Translations under genes and position numbers: made by a program
Source: JAVKSM01 sp039583705
Lineage (GTDB): Bacteria; Actinomycetota; Actinomycetes; Mycobacteriales; Pseudonocardiaceae
NCBI GenBank assembly: GCA_039583705.1
Contig: JAVKSM010000154.1
Coordinates: 1 to 5,244 of the forward strand
Direction of reading: 5' to 3'
DNA: 5,244 nucleotides
Notes under the pieces: generated by a model
Database searches by the model: none
What the model saw: the letters and a program-made list of their open reading frames with translations, nothing else
What the model was told of the DNA's origin: nothing
Part shown: piece by piece, positions 1 to 5,244 of the stretch
How positions within the stretch are numbered: the first letter of the stretch is position 1
Layout: each line of letters begins with the position of its first letter

Positions 1-881
1 CCGTCACCGACGGCGGGCTCGCGCGCATCCGGCTGGACATCGCCTACGACGGCACCGACTTCTCCGGTTGGGCGCGGCAGCCCAGCCGGCGCACGGTGTG
101 TGGCGTGCTCGAGGAGGCACTGGGCCTCGTGCTGCGGGCCACGGTCGTGCTCACCGTGGCGGGGCGGACCGACGCCGGGGTGCATGCCAGCGGGCAGGTG
201 GCGCATGCCGACGTGCCGGCCACCGCCGATGTGAACGCCCTGGTGGGGCGGTTGGCCCGGTTGCTGCCCCCGGACGTCCGGGTGCTCGCCGCCGCGCTCG
301 CGCCGGCCGGGTTCGACGCCCGGTTCTCCGCGCTCCGCAGGCACTACCGCTATCGGCTGACCACGGCCTCGCACGGCGCAGATCCGCTGCGGGCCCGGGA
401 CACCGTCGCGTGGCCCCGCCTGCTGGACGTCCCGGCGATGCGGCGGGCCGGCGCCGGGTTGCTCGGCGAGCACGACTTTGCGGCGTTCTGCAAGCAGCGT
501 GCCGGTGCCACGACAGTACGGGAACTGCAGCGTCTGGAGTGGTCCGAGGCCGGCGACGGGCTGGCGGTCGCGACGGTGAGCGCGGACGCCTTCTGCCACG
601 GCATGGTCCGCAGCCTGGTCGGGGCGCTGTTGGCGGTCGGGGAGGGCCGCCGCGACGTCGGGTGGCCGGCGCGGGTGCTCGCCGGCGGAGTGCGCCCCAG
701 CGACGTCACGGTCGCCCCGGCCCACGGCCTCACCCTCATCGGCGTCGACTACCCTCGGGACGAGGAGTTCGCCGCCCGCGCCGCAGTGACCCGCCGGCTG
801 CGCGCGACGACCCGAGGCATCACATCGACTCCGACGGTGGTCGTGGAAGCACGGCGTCCCACCCCCGGCCACTCAGCGTAA
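1..881 (+). CDS. truA: tRNA pseudouridine synthase A (TruA), 5' end cut by the window
   Basis: TruA isomerises uridine to pseudouridine at positions 38-40 of the tRNA anticodon arm; it is a soluble cytosolic enzyme. The reading frame is open from base 3 to the TAA at 879-881, giving 292 visible residues. The N-terminal family signature RIRLDIAYDGTDFSGWA lies at visible residues 8-24. The catalytic motif GRTDAGVHA follows, with the nucleophilic Asp at about residue 57 (codon 171-173). An RHYRYRL strand and the late HGMVRSLVGALLAVGEGRR motif (about 199-217) complete the fold. A GTG at 96 is in frame, but starting there would remove the conserved N-terminal strand, so the true start lies just upstream of the window. 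After the usual ending near VDYP the protein carries a basic, Thr/Pro-rich tail of roughly 40 residues that does not look catalytic. In many actinobacteria truA follows rpoA-rplQ; that part is not visible. The next gene is 152 bases downstream on the same strand and functionally unrelated. Confidence 0.95.
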   Translation, partial: VTDGGLARIRLDIAYDGTDFSGWARQPSRRTVCGVLEEALGLVLRATVVLTVAGRTDAGVHASGQVAHADVPATADVNALVGRLARLLPPDVRVLAAALAPAGFDARFSALRRHYRYRLTTASHGADPLRARDTVAWPRLLDVPAMRRAGAGLLGEHDFAAFCKQRAGATTVRELQRLEWSEAGDGLAVATVSADAFCHGMVRSLVGALLAVGEGRRDVGWPARVLAGGVRPSDVTVAPAHGLTLIGVDYPRDEEFAARAAVTRRLRATTRGITSTPTVVVEARRPTPGHSA

Positions 882-909
882 AGCCCCGGGGGAACCGAAC
901 CGGGTGGAG

Positions 910-915
910 TATACT
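910..915 (+). promoter_or_regulatory. possible -10 box of the RHS gene
   Basis: TATACT matches the actinobacterial -10 pattern TAnnnT and stands out in a GC-rich spacer. It lies inside the 8-base palindrome AGTATACT (908-915). No TTGACA-like -35 element is seen at 16-19 bases upstream, where the sequence is G-rich. If it is used, transcription would begin near 922 and leave a leader of about 110 bases. The call rests on one hexamer and is weak. Confidence 0.2.
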
Positions 916-961
916 TCTCTCCGGCAGGCAGCTCGGCAGAGTGGTTGGGGGAGCCGTTGAG

Positions 962-987
962 TGGCCATCTCAAGGTAGATCTGGCCA
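962..987 (+). promoter_or_regulatory. imperfect hairpin in the RHS leader
   Basis: The arms TGGCC-ATCT and AGAT-CT-GGCCA can pair around a 6-base loop, CAAGGT. This gives a 4-base-pair inner stem, a 2-base bulge on the 3' side, and a 5-base-pair outer stem. It sits 46 bases upstream of the GTG start and leaves the ribosome binding site free. It has no T tract, so it is not a canonical terminator. It could be an operator-like dyad or an mRNA leader structure; the function is unknown. Confidence 0.3.
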
Positions 988-1020
988 ACGAGCTGACAAA
1001 GCACTCCTCGCCCGGTGGGG

Positions 1021-1025
1021 GGAGG
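1021..1025 (+). promoter_or_regulatory. strong ribosome binding site fixing the GTG start of the RHS gene
   Basis: GGAGG inside the purine run GGGGGGAGGAAAG is followed by 8 bases and then GTG at 1034. The match to the anti-Shine-Dalgarno sequence is near perfect at good spacing. It selects this GTG over later in-frame codons. The protein starting here opens with the RPTDWSPL...PGDPDEV pattern typical of the N-terminus of actinobacterial WXG-type RHS proteins. Confidence 0.85.
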
Positions 1026-1033
1026 AAAGCCTC

Positions 1034-1378
1034 GTGACCCGGCGGCCGACTGATTGGTCGCCGTTGGCGGGTTCTGATCCGGTTCCGGGTGATCCTGACG
1101 AGGTCGAGCGGGTGGCCAGGTCGTTGTCGGACATGGCTGATGAGATCACTCGCCAGGCGGGGAACCTGCGGAGGTTGGCGACGGCGCAGGGGTGGGACGC
1201 TGATGCGGGGCGGACGTTCGCGGCTTCGGCTGGTGATCTGGCGGGGCGGTTGGACAAGGCTCATGGCCGGTATGCCACGACGGGGGGTGCGTTGCGGGGT
1301 TATGCCCCGGAGTTGCGGTATGCCCAGTCGGTCGCTGATGCCGCGCTGGCTGAGGCGAAGGCGGCGCAGGGCACGATA
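1034..1378 (+). other. WXG100-like secretion domain of the RHS protein
   Basis: Residues 1-115 form two predicted helices around W54 (WDADAGRTF), a variant of the Trp-x-Gly turn. The first helix runs from about DEVERVARSL to RRLA. The second runs from FAASAGDLAGRLDKA to about residue 115 with regular heptad-like Ala/Leu spacing. The opening RPTDWSPL and PGDPDEV match the putative T7SS signal domain at the front of many actinobacterial polymorphic toxins. Trp is kept but the Gly of WXG is replaced (W-D-A). A C-terminal YxxxD/E export motif is not obvious, so the route through an ESX apparatus is an inference. Confidence 0.7.
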
Positions 1379-4300
1379 GACGCCAACCGGCCGCCGGCCA
1401 ACCCGCCGGCCAACCCCACCCCGGAGCAGGTCGCCGCGGAACGCAACCGGCACAGCGGTTACGACGACGGTGTCAGTGCCCTGAATGCCGCTCGCCGCAA
1501 GCTCGCCGAGGCCACCAGCTACCGTGATGAGCACGCCGGCCGGGCCGCGCGAGTGATCAACGACAGCATTGACCACGACGGGTTGAAGGATTCCTGGTGG
1601 AATCAGTTCACGAACTGGGTCCACGAGCACGCCGACATCCTCAAGGCCATCGCCAATATCGCCGAGCAGGTCGCCAGTGTGTTGGGCACGATCGCGCTGC
1701 TGATCTCCTGGATCCCCGGGCTGGATGTCCTGTCCCCGATCCTGCTCGGCTTGGCGGCGGTGGCCTCGGCGGTGGCCCTGGTGTGCAACCTGATGTTGGC
1801 TCTGGCCGGGGAGGGTTCCTGGCTCAACGTCGCGGTGGATTTGTTCTCGGTGGTCACTCTCGGCTTCGGTGCCAAGGCCGGCCTGGCGCTGCGGGCCGGG
1901 GAGGCGGTCGAGGGCGAGGCGGCAGGGGTGGGCCGGCAGGCCGAGGACCTGGTCGAGTGCGGGGATCCGGTCGATGTGGCGACCGGGCGGGTGGTCTTGG
2001 GCCAGACCGATGTGGAGTTGGGCGGGGTGTTGGCGCTGGTGGTGTCCCGCACCCACTACTCGTCCTATCGGGTGGGTGGCTGGTTCGGTCACTCGTGGGC
2101 CTCGACGCTGGACCAACGCCTGGAAATTGAGGACAGCGGGGTGTATTACGCCGGCGAGGACGGCATGCTGCTGGCCTACCCCGTCCCCCCGGTGGATGGG
2201 ACCGCGGTGCTGGCTGGGGAGGGGCCGCGTTGGCCGTTGCGCCGCGTCGAGGGCGGCGGCTACACCGTCACCGACCCGCAGCGTGGCCGGACCTTGCATT
2301 TCGCCCCGGTCGGCCCGTCGTGGCGCAAGGCTCTGCCGTTGCGGGCGGTCAGTGACCGCAACGGCAGACGCATCGACCTGGTCCACGACCGGGGCGGCGT
2401 GCTCACCGAGATCCGTCACAGCGGGGGTTACCGCATCGGTGTGCAGACCTGTGGTGGGCGGGTCACCGCGCTGCGCCTGCTCGCCGCCGACGGTGCCAGT
2501 GGTGGTGAGGCTGATGTGGTGCTGGTGCGCTACGGCTACGACGGGCGTGGGCTGCTCACCGAGGTGGTCAACTCTTCGGGTGTGCCGTTGCGGTTTGACT
2601 ATGACGCGGTGGGGCGGTTGGTGGGGTGGCGGGATCGCAATGGGGTGGTCTACCGCTACGTCTATGACGAAGCCGGCCGCTGTGTGCGCACCGTGGGTCC
2701 CGGCGGCTGTATGACCAGCACGCTCGCCTACGACCGGGACAACCGGGTCACGACCTTCACTGACTCCCTGGGGCAAACGACGACGTTCCACCTCGATGAG
2801 CGGGGCCAGGTGGTGCGGGAGGTCGACCCGCTGGGCCAGATGACGGTCTCAGTGTGGGACCGCTACGACCGGTTGCTGGTGCGCACCGACCCGCTGGGGC
2901 GGACCACCCGCTACAGCTACGACGAGGTGGGCAACCTGGTCGCGGTCACCCGGCCGGACGGCAGCCAAGCCCGCGCCGAGTACCACGACCTGGGACTGCC
3001 GGTGACGGTCGTCGACCCGGTCGGGTCGGTGTGGCGGCAGAGCTGGGACGGGCGGGGCAACCTCACCGCGCTGACCGACCCGCTGGGTGCCACGACCAGT
3101 TATGGCTACGACGACCAGGGACACCTGGCCTCGGTCACCGATGCCTTGGGCCACACCAGCCGGCTGGAGACCAACGCTGCCGGCTTGGTCATCGCTGTCA
3201 CCGACCCGGCTGGGGCTATCACTTGGTATACCCGTGACGGCTTCGGTCGGGTGGTCGCGGTCACCGACCCGGTGGGTGGGGTGACGCGGCTGAGTTGGAC
3301 GATTGAGGGCAAACCAACTTCGCGGACCCTGCCGGGCGGGGCGAGCGAGCATTGGCGCTATGACGGGGAGGGCAACCTGCTCGAACACGTCGACGCGGCC
3401 GGGCAGGTCGCTCGCACCGAGGTCGGCCCCTTCGACCTACCCGCCGCCGAGATCGGGCCGGACGGGGCGCGGCTGGAGTTCGGCTACGACACCGAGCTGC
3501 GCCTGGTCGCCGTCACCAACCCGCGGGGCCTGGTGTGGCGCTATGACTACGACCCGGCTGGCAACCTGGTCTGCGAGACCGACGTCAACGGCCGGGTGCT
3601 GCGCTACGCCTACGACGGCGCCGGACAGCTCGTGCAGCGCACCAACGGCGCCGGGCAGACCACCGACTACGTTCGGGATCTGCTCGGTAACGTGGTCGAG
3701 CAGCACTCCGGCGACACCATCACGACGTTCGACCACGACGCGGCCGGCCGGCTGGTGCGCGCGGTCAATGCTGATGCCGAGGTCGCCTTCGAGCGTGACG
3801 CGTTGGGCCGGGTCGTCGCTGAGAGCTGTCATGGTCGCACCCTCACCGCCACCTACGACCTGCTGGGTCGGCGGACCCACCGGCGCACCCCCTCCGGGGT
3901 GGAAAGCGTGTGGGAGTACGGCCCGGGTGCGGCGCCGGTCGTCGTGCACACCGCCGGACGCACGGTGCGCTTCGGATACGACGGCGCCGGGCGGGAGGTC
4001 GAGCGCCGCATCGGCGCCGGTGTACTGCTCGCCCAATCCTGGGACGCCAACCACCGGCTGGTCTCCCAGACCCTCACCGCCGGAGAGCCCGTTGTCGGCT
4101 CGGCGGCTTCGGCGCGGGAATCGCCGGCTTCGGCGCGGCAGGCGAGGTTGGTGCAGCGGCGCTCCTACGGCTACCGGCCCGACGGGTATCTGACCACCGT
4201 GAAGGACCACATCGCCGGCGCCCGCCGGTTCGACCTCGATCCGGCCGGACGAGTCACCGCGGTGCACGGGGCTGGGTGGGCCGAGCGCTACGCCTACGAC

Positions 4301-5244
4301 CCGGCCGGCAACCTCACCGACGCGGCCTGGCCCACCCCACCCCACAGTGCCGAAGGTCTGGAGGGCGATGCGCGGGGGGAGCGGGAGTACGCCGGCACCC
4401 TGCTCCGCCGCGCCGGCACCCTGCGCTATCAGCACGACGCCCAGGGCCGGGTGATCCTGCGCCAGCACAAGCGGCTGTCGGCCAAGCCCGCCACCTGGCA
4501 CTACACCTGGGACGGCGAGGACCGCCTGGTCGGGGTCACCACCCCCGACGGAACCCGCTGGCGCTACCGCTACGACCCCCTGGGCCGGCGCACCGCCAAA
4601 CAACGCCTCGCCGCGGATGGGACGAGCGTCGCCGAACAGGTTGACTTCACCTGGGACGGCCTCGTGCTCGCCGAACAAACCCACACCACCGGTTGCCCCG
4701 ACGACCCCGCCCGCACCACCACCTGGAACTGGGAACCCGACACCTTCCGCCCCCTGACCCAAACCGAACGCACCCCGCTGCGCGACGCCCCCCAGGAATG
4801 GGTCGACGAGCGGTTCTACGCGATCGTCACCGACCTGATCGGCACCCCCACCGACATGGTCGACCCCGACGGCACCCTGGTCTGGCACCCCCACACCACC
4901 CTGTGGGGCACCACCGTCGACGCCAGCACCGGCAGCACCGCCGGCGTCGCCTGCCCGCTACGCTTCCCCGGCCAATACCACGACCCCGAAACCGGCCTCA
5001 ACTACAACTACCACCGCTACTACGACCCGGCGGCCAGCCGATACCACGCAACCGACCCGCTCGGCTTGGCGGCCGGACACAACCCTCACACCTACGTGCC
5101 CAACCCCACCACCTGGCTGGACCCACTCGGGCTCACACCCTGCATTGAGAACGCAAACTTCGCTCAGAAGACTTATCGAGAGACCTTCTCGGCGGGGGGA
5201 CGATTTTCCGGCAAGACGATCGACGAGGTGGCTGGAGAGCTTAG
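1034..5244 (+). CDS. RHS/YD-repeat polymorphic toxin with WXG100-like N-terminus (3' end beyond window)
   Basis: This is one open frame of 1,403 complete codons running off the window. Domains in order: a WXG100-like putative type VII secretion signal, about residues 1-115, with W54 in the WDADAGRTF turn; a Pro/Asn linker (119-130); an Ala-rich helical stretch ending in a DSWWNQFTNWV motif; a hydrophobic block (213-286); a DUF6531-like module from CGDPVDVATG (309) to QRLEI (365); roughly thirty YD repeats (about 502-1210); and the RHS core from FYAIVTDLIG (1261) through GQYHDPETGLNYN to DPLGL (1363-1367). The tip begins at T1368. By analogy with known RHS toxins, the repeats should form a closed beta shell around the tip, and the core should cut the tip free after L1367. 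No Sec signal peptide is visible; export through an ESX-type system is inferred from the N-terminus. A partner immunity gene is expected just downstream. The toxin activity cannot be named from the visible residues. Confidence 0.93.
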   Translation, partial: MTRRPTDWSPLAGSDPVPGDPDEVERVARSLSDMADEITRQAGNLRRLATAQGWDADAGRTFAASAGDLAGRLDKAHGRYATTGGALRGYAPELRYAQSVADAALAEAKAAQGTIDANRPPANPPANPTPEQVAAERNRHSGYDDGVSALNAARRKLAEATSYRDEHAGRAARVINDSIDHDGLKDSWWNQFTNWVHEHADILKAIANIAEQVASVLGTIALLISWIPGLDVLSPILLGLAAVASAVALVCNLMLALAGEGSWLNVAVDLFSVVTLGFGAKAGLALRAGEAVEGEAAGVGRQAEDLVECGDPVDVATGRVVLGQTDVELGGVLALVVSRTHYSSYRVGGWFGHSWASTLDQRLEIEDSGVYYAGEDGMLLAYPVPPVDGTAVLAGEGPRWPLRRVEGGGYTVTDPQRGRTLHFAPVGPSWRKALPLRAVSDRNGRRIDLVHDRGGVLTEIRHSGGYRIGVQTCGGRVTALRLLAADGASGGEADVVLVRYGYDGRGLLTEVVNSSGVPLRFDYDAVGRLVGWRDRNGVVYRYVYDEAGRCVRTVGPGGCMTSTLAYDRDNRVTTFTDSLGQTTTFHLDERGQVVREVDPLGQMTVSVWDRYDRLLVRTDPLGRTTRYSYDEVGNLVAVTRPDGSQARAEYHDLGLPVTVVDPVGSVWRQSWDGRGNLTALTDPLGATTSYGYDDQGHLASVTDALGHTSRLETNAAGLVIAVTDPAGAITWYTRDGFGRVVAVTDPVGGVTRLSWTIEGKPTSRTLPGGASEHWRYDGEGNLLEHVDAAGQVARTEVGPFDLPAAEIGPDGARLEFGYDTELRLVAVTNPRGLVWRYDYDPAGNLVCETDVNGRVLRYAYDGAGQLVQRTNGAGQTTDYVRDLLGNVVEQHSGDTITTFDHDAAGRLVRAVNADAEVAFERDALGRVVAESCHGRTLTATYDLLGRRTHRRTPSGVESVWEYGPGAAPVVVHTAGRTVRFGYDGAGREVERRIGAGVLLAQSWDANHRLVSQTLTAGEPVVGSAASARESPASARQARLVQRRSYGYRPDGYLTTVKDHIAGARRFDLDPAGRVTAVHGAGWAERYAYDPAGNLTDAAWPTPPHSAEGLEGDARGEREYAGTLLRRAGTLRYQHDAQGRVILRQHKRLSAKPATWHYTWDGEDRLVGVTTPDGTRWRYRYDPLGRRTAKQRLAADGTSVAEQVDFTWDGLVLAEQTHTTGCPDDPARTTTWNWEPDTFRPLTQTERTPLRDAPQEWVDERFYAIVTDLIGTPTDMVDPDGTLVWHPHTTLWGTTVDASTGSTAGVACPLRFPGQYHDPETGLNYNYHRYYDPAASRYHATDPLGLAAGHNPHTYVPNPTTWLDPLGLTPCIENANFAQKTYRETFSAGGRFSGKTIDEVAGEL
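1670..1891 (+). other. hydrophobic, possibly membrane-inserting block of the RHS protein
   Basis: Residues 213-286 are almost free of charge. Two segments are long and hydrophobic enough to cross a membrane: about 213-227 (VASVLGTIALLISWI) and about 232-258 (within it LLGLAAVASAVALVCNLMLA). A third, weaker one lies at 264-280. It sits between the secretion domain and the DUF6531 module. A role in chaperone binding or in crossing the target membrane is inferred from similar layouts in other polymorphic toxins; the sequence does not show it directly. Confidence 0.65.
1958..2125 (+). other. DUF6531-like module of the RHS protein
   Basis: Residues 309-365 run from CGDPVDVATGRVV through the SRTHYSSYRVGGWFGHSW segment to LDQRLEI. 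This pattern (GDPVDVATG, then R-T-Y-S-S, then G-W-F-G-x-x-W) is the conserved entry unit just ahead of the YD repeats in RHS proteins and is assigned to DUF6531 from memory of the family. It probably begins the beta shell. Confidence 0.75.
2531..4660 (+). repeat. YD-repeat array (protein-level repeats)
   Basis: About thirty units of 19-23 residues follow the pattern YDxxGxLxxVTDPxGxxTxY. Good examples are WDGRGNLTALTDPLGATTSY, GYDDQGHLASVTDALGHTS and DYDPAGNLVCETDVNGRVLRY. The units are divergent at DNA level, so this is an old array and not a recent tandem expansion. Several units are degenerate, such as those starting WTIEGKPTS and VGPFDLPAA. In solved RHS and Tc-toxin C structures such repeats form a spiral of beta hairpins that encloses the toxin. 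Confidence 0.93.
4814..5134 (+). other. RHS core with DPLG-X18-DPLG self-cleavage motif
   Basis: Residues 1261-1367 form the RHS-associated core: FYAIVTDLIGTPTDMVDPDG, then LRFPGQYHDPETGLNYNYHR, RYYDP, and finally two DPLG motifs. The first DPLG starts at D1341 and the second at D1363, leaving exactly 18 residues between them, the spacing known for RHS autoproteolysis. The predicted cut is after L1367 (codon 5132-5134). The usual RYYDPETGRF(L/I)SPDP is here RYYDPAASRYHATDP, a noticeable deviation just before the first motif. The aspartates of the motif are present, so cleavage competence is expected. Confidence 0.88.
5135..5244 (+). other. start of the C-terminal toxin tip, truncated by the window
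   Basis: Thirty-six residues are visible (1368-1403), beginning TPCIENANFAQKTY and continuing with ETFSAGGRFSGKTIDEVAGE. The GC content by hand count is 61/110 (55%), against 80/114 (70%) over 5021-5134, and codons such as ATT, GCA, TAT and CGA appear. This fits a separately acquired tip. The ETFS-x-G-G-x-F-x-G-x-T-I-D-E-V-A pattern resembles the start of C-terminal tips I recall from other actinobacterial RHS proteins, but I cannot assign an enzymatic activity. The catalytic part would lie beyond the window. Confidence 0.6.

Larger units (their letters stand above)
882..1033 (+). other. truA-RHS intergenic leader
   Basis: This 152-base spacer is the only non-coding stretch in the window. 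It holds a CCCGG/CCGGG inverted repeat just after truA (885-889 with 900-904) without a T tract, a TATACT hexamer at 910-915, an imperfect hairpin at 962-987, and a strong ribosome binding site at 1021-1025. The frame of truA happens to stay open after its stop codon until a TGA at 1035-1037, but I see no credible start or ribosome binding site for a separate small gene. The spacer probably carries the promoter and 5' leader of the RHS gene; that role is inferred from position. Confidence 0.5.

Noticed and set aside
96..98. GTG as the start of truA
   Set aside because: It would remove the conserved RIRLDIAYDGTDFSGW segment, which is encoded in frame upstream at 24-71.
885..904. Terminator hairpin after truA (CCCGG/CCGGG arms)
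   Set aside because: The stem has only 5 base pairs with a 10-base loop and there is no T tract, so it cannot be supported as an intrinsic terminator.
932..990. tRNA-Ser/Leu-like stretch (GGCAGAGTGGTTGGGGGAGC)
   Set aside because: It resembles a D-arm, but there is no matching acceptor stem, no anticodon stem of the right length, no GGTTCGA T-loop downstream and no CCA-adjacent end. Chance similarity is the likeliest explanation.
749..2791. 680-codon open frame on the minus strand
   Set aside because: It is antisense to truA and the RHS gene, its composition (Arg, Pro, Gly, His, Gln) is that of a GC-driven shadow, and no domain or ribosome binding site is recognisable. The + strand frame gives clear family motifs throughout.
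3437..4894. 485-codon open frame on the minus strand
   Set aside because: It is a mirror of the YD-repeat codons, giving Gly/Val-rich repeats with no recognisable fold; the opposite strand encodes well-formed YD repeats over the same bases.
1597..5148. Several + strand open frames of 127-296 codons overlapping the RHS gene (for example 1869-2714, 3303-4193 and 3910-4644)
   Set aside because: They lie out of frame inside the RHS gene, are dominated by Arg, Pro, Gly and Trp, and have no domain motifs. They arise because stop codons are rare at this GC content.
5135..5244. Naming the toxin tip as a specific nuclease or deaminase
   Set aside because: Only 36 residues are visible and no catalytic motif is present; any named activity would be a guess.

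Overview
This window comes from a high-GC Gram-positive bacterium, almost certainly an actinomycete. The evidence is a GC content near 70%, strong G/C third-position bias, a GTG start behind a very strong GGAGG ribosome binding site, and a giant RHS protein with a type VII-style (WXG100-like) N-terminus. Micromonosporaceae or a related family would fit, but the genus cannot be fixed from the sequence alone.

The layout is simple, with both genes on the + strand. Positions 1-881 hold most of truA (tRNA pseudouridine synthase A), a housekeeping tRNA modification gene whose first codons lie upstream of the window. Positions 882-1033 are a 152-base spacer with an imperfect hairpin, a possible -10 box and the ribosome binding site of the next gene. 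From 1034 to the end of the window (and beyond) runs one uninterrupted reading frame of more than 1,403 codons, a polymorphic toxin of the RHS/YD-repeat class. It has no stop codon in the window, so an ORF list that requires a stop would miss it. The many shorter frames overlapping it on both strands are GC-driven shadows.

The RHS protein reads as a modular delivery device. A WXG100-like helical secretion domain (residues about 1-115) is followed by a Pro/Asn linker, a helical stretch, and a strongly hydrophobic block (213-286). Next come a DUF6531-like entry module (309-365), about thirty YD repeats expected to build the hollow RHS shell (about 502-1210), and the conserved RHS core (1261-1367). 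The core ends in two DPLG motifs exactly 18 residues apart, the family's self-cleavage signature. Only about 36 residues of the C-terminal toxin tip are visible. Base composition drops from about 70% to about 55% GC exactly at the predicted cleavage point, as expected for a swappable toxin cassette. The rest of the tip, and any immunity gene, lie downstream of the window.

No RNA gene, insertion sequence, CRISPR array or attachment site was found. The most useful leads are the toxin tip junction, the hydrophobic block between the secretion domain and the shell, the strand-skew inversion along the RHS gene, and the structured leader upstream of it.
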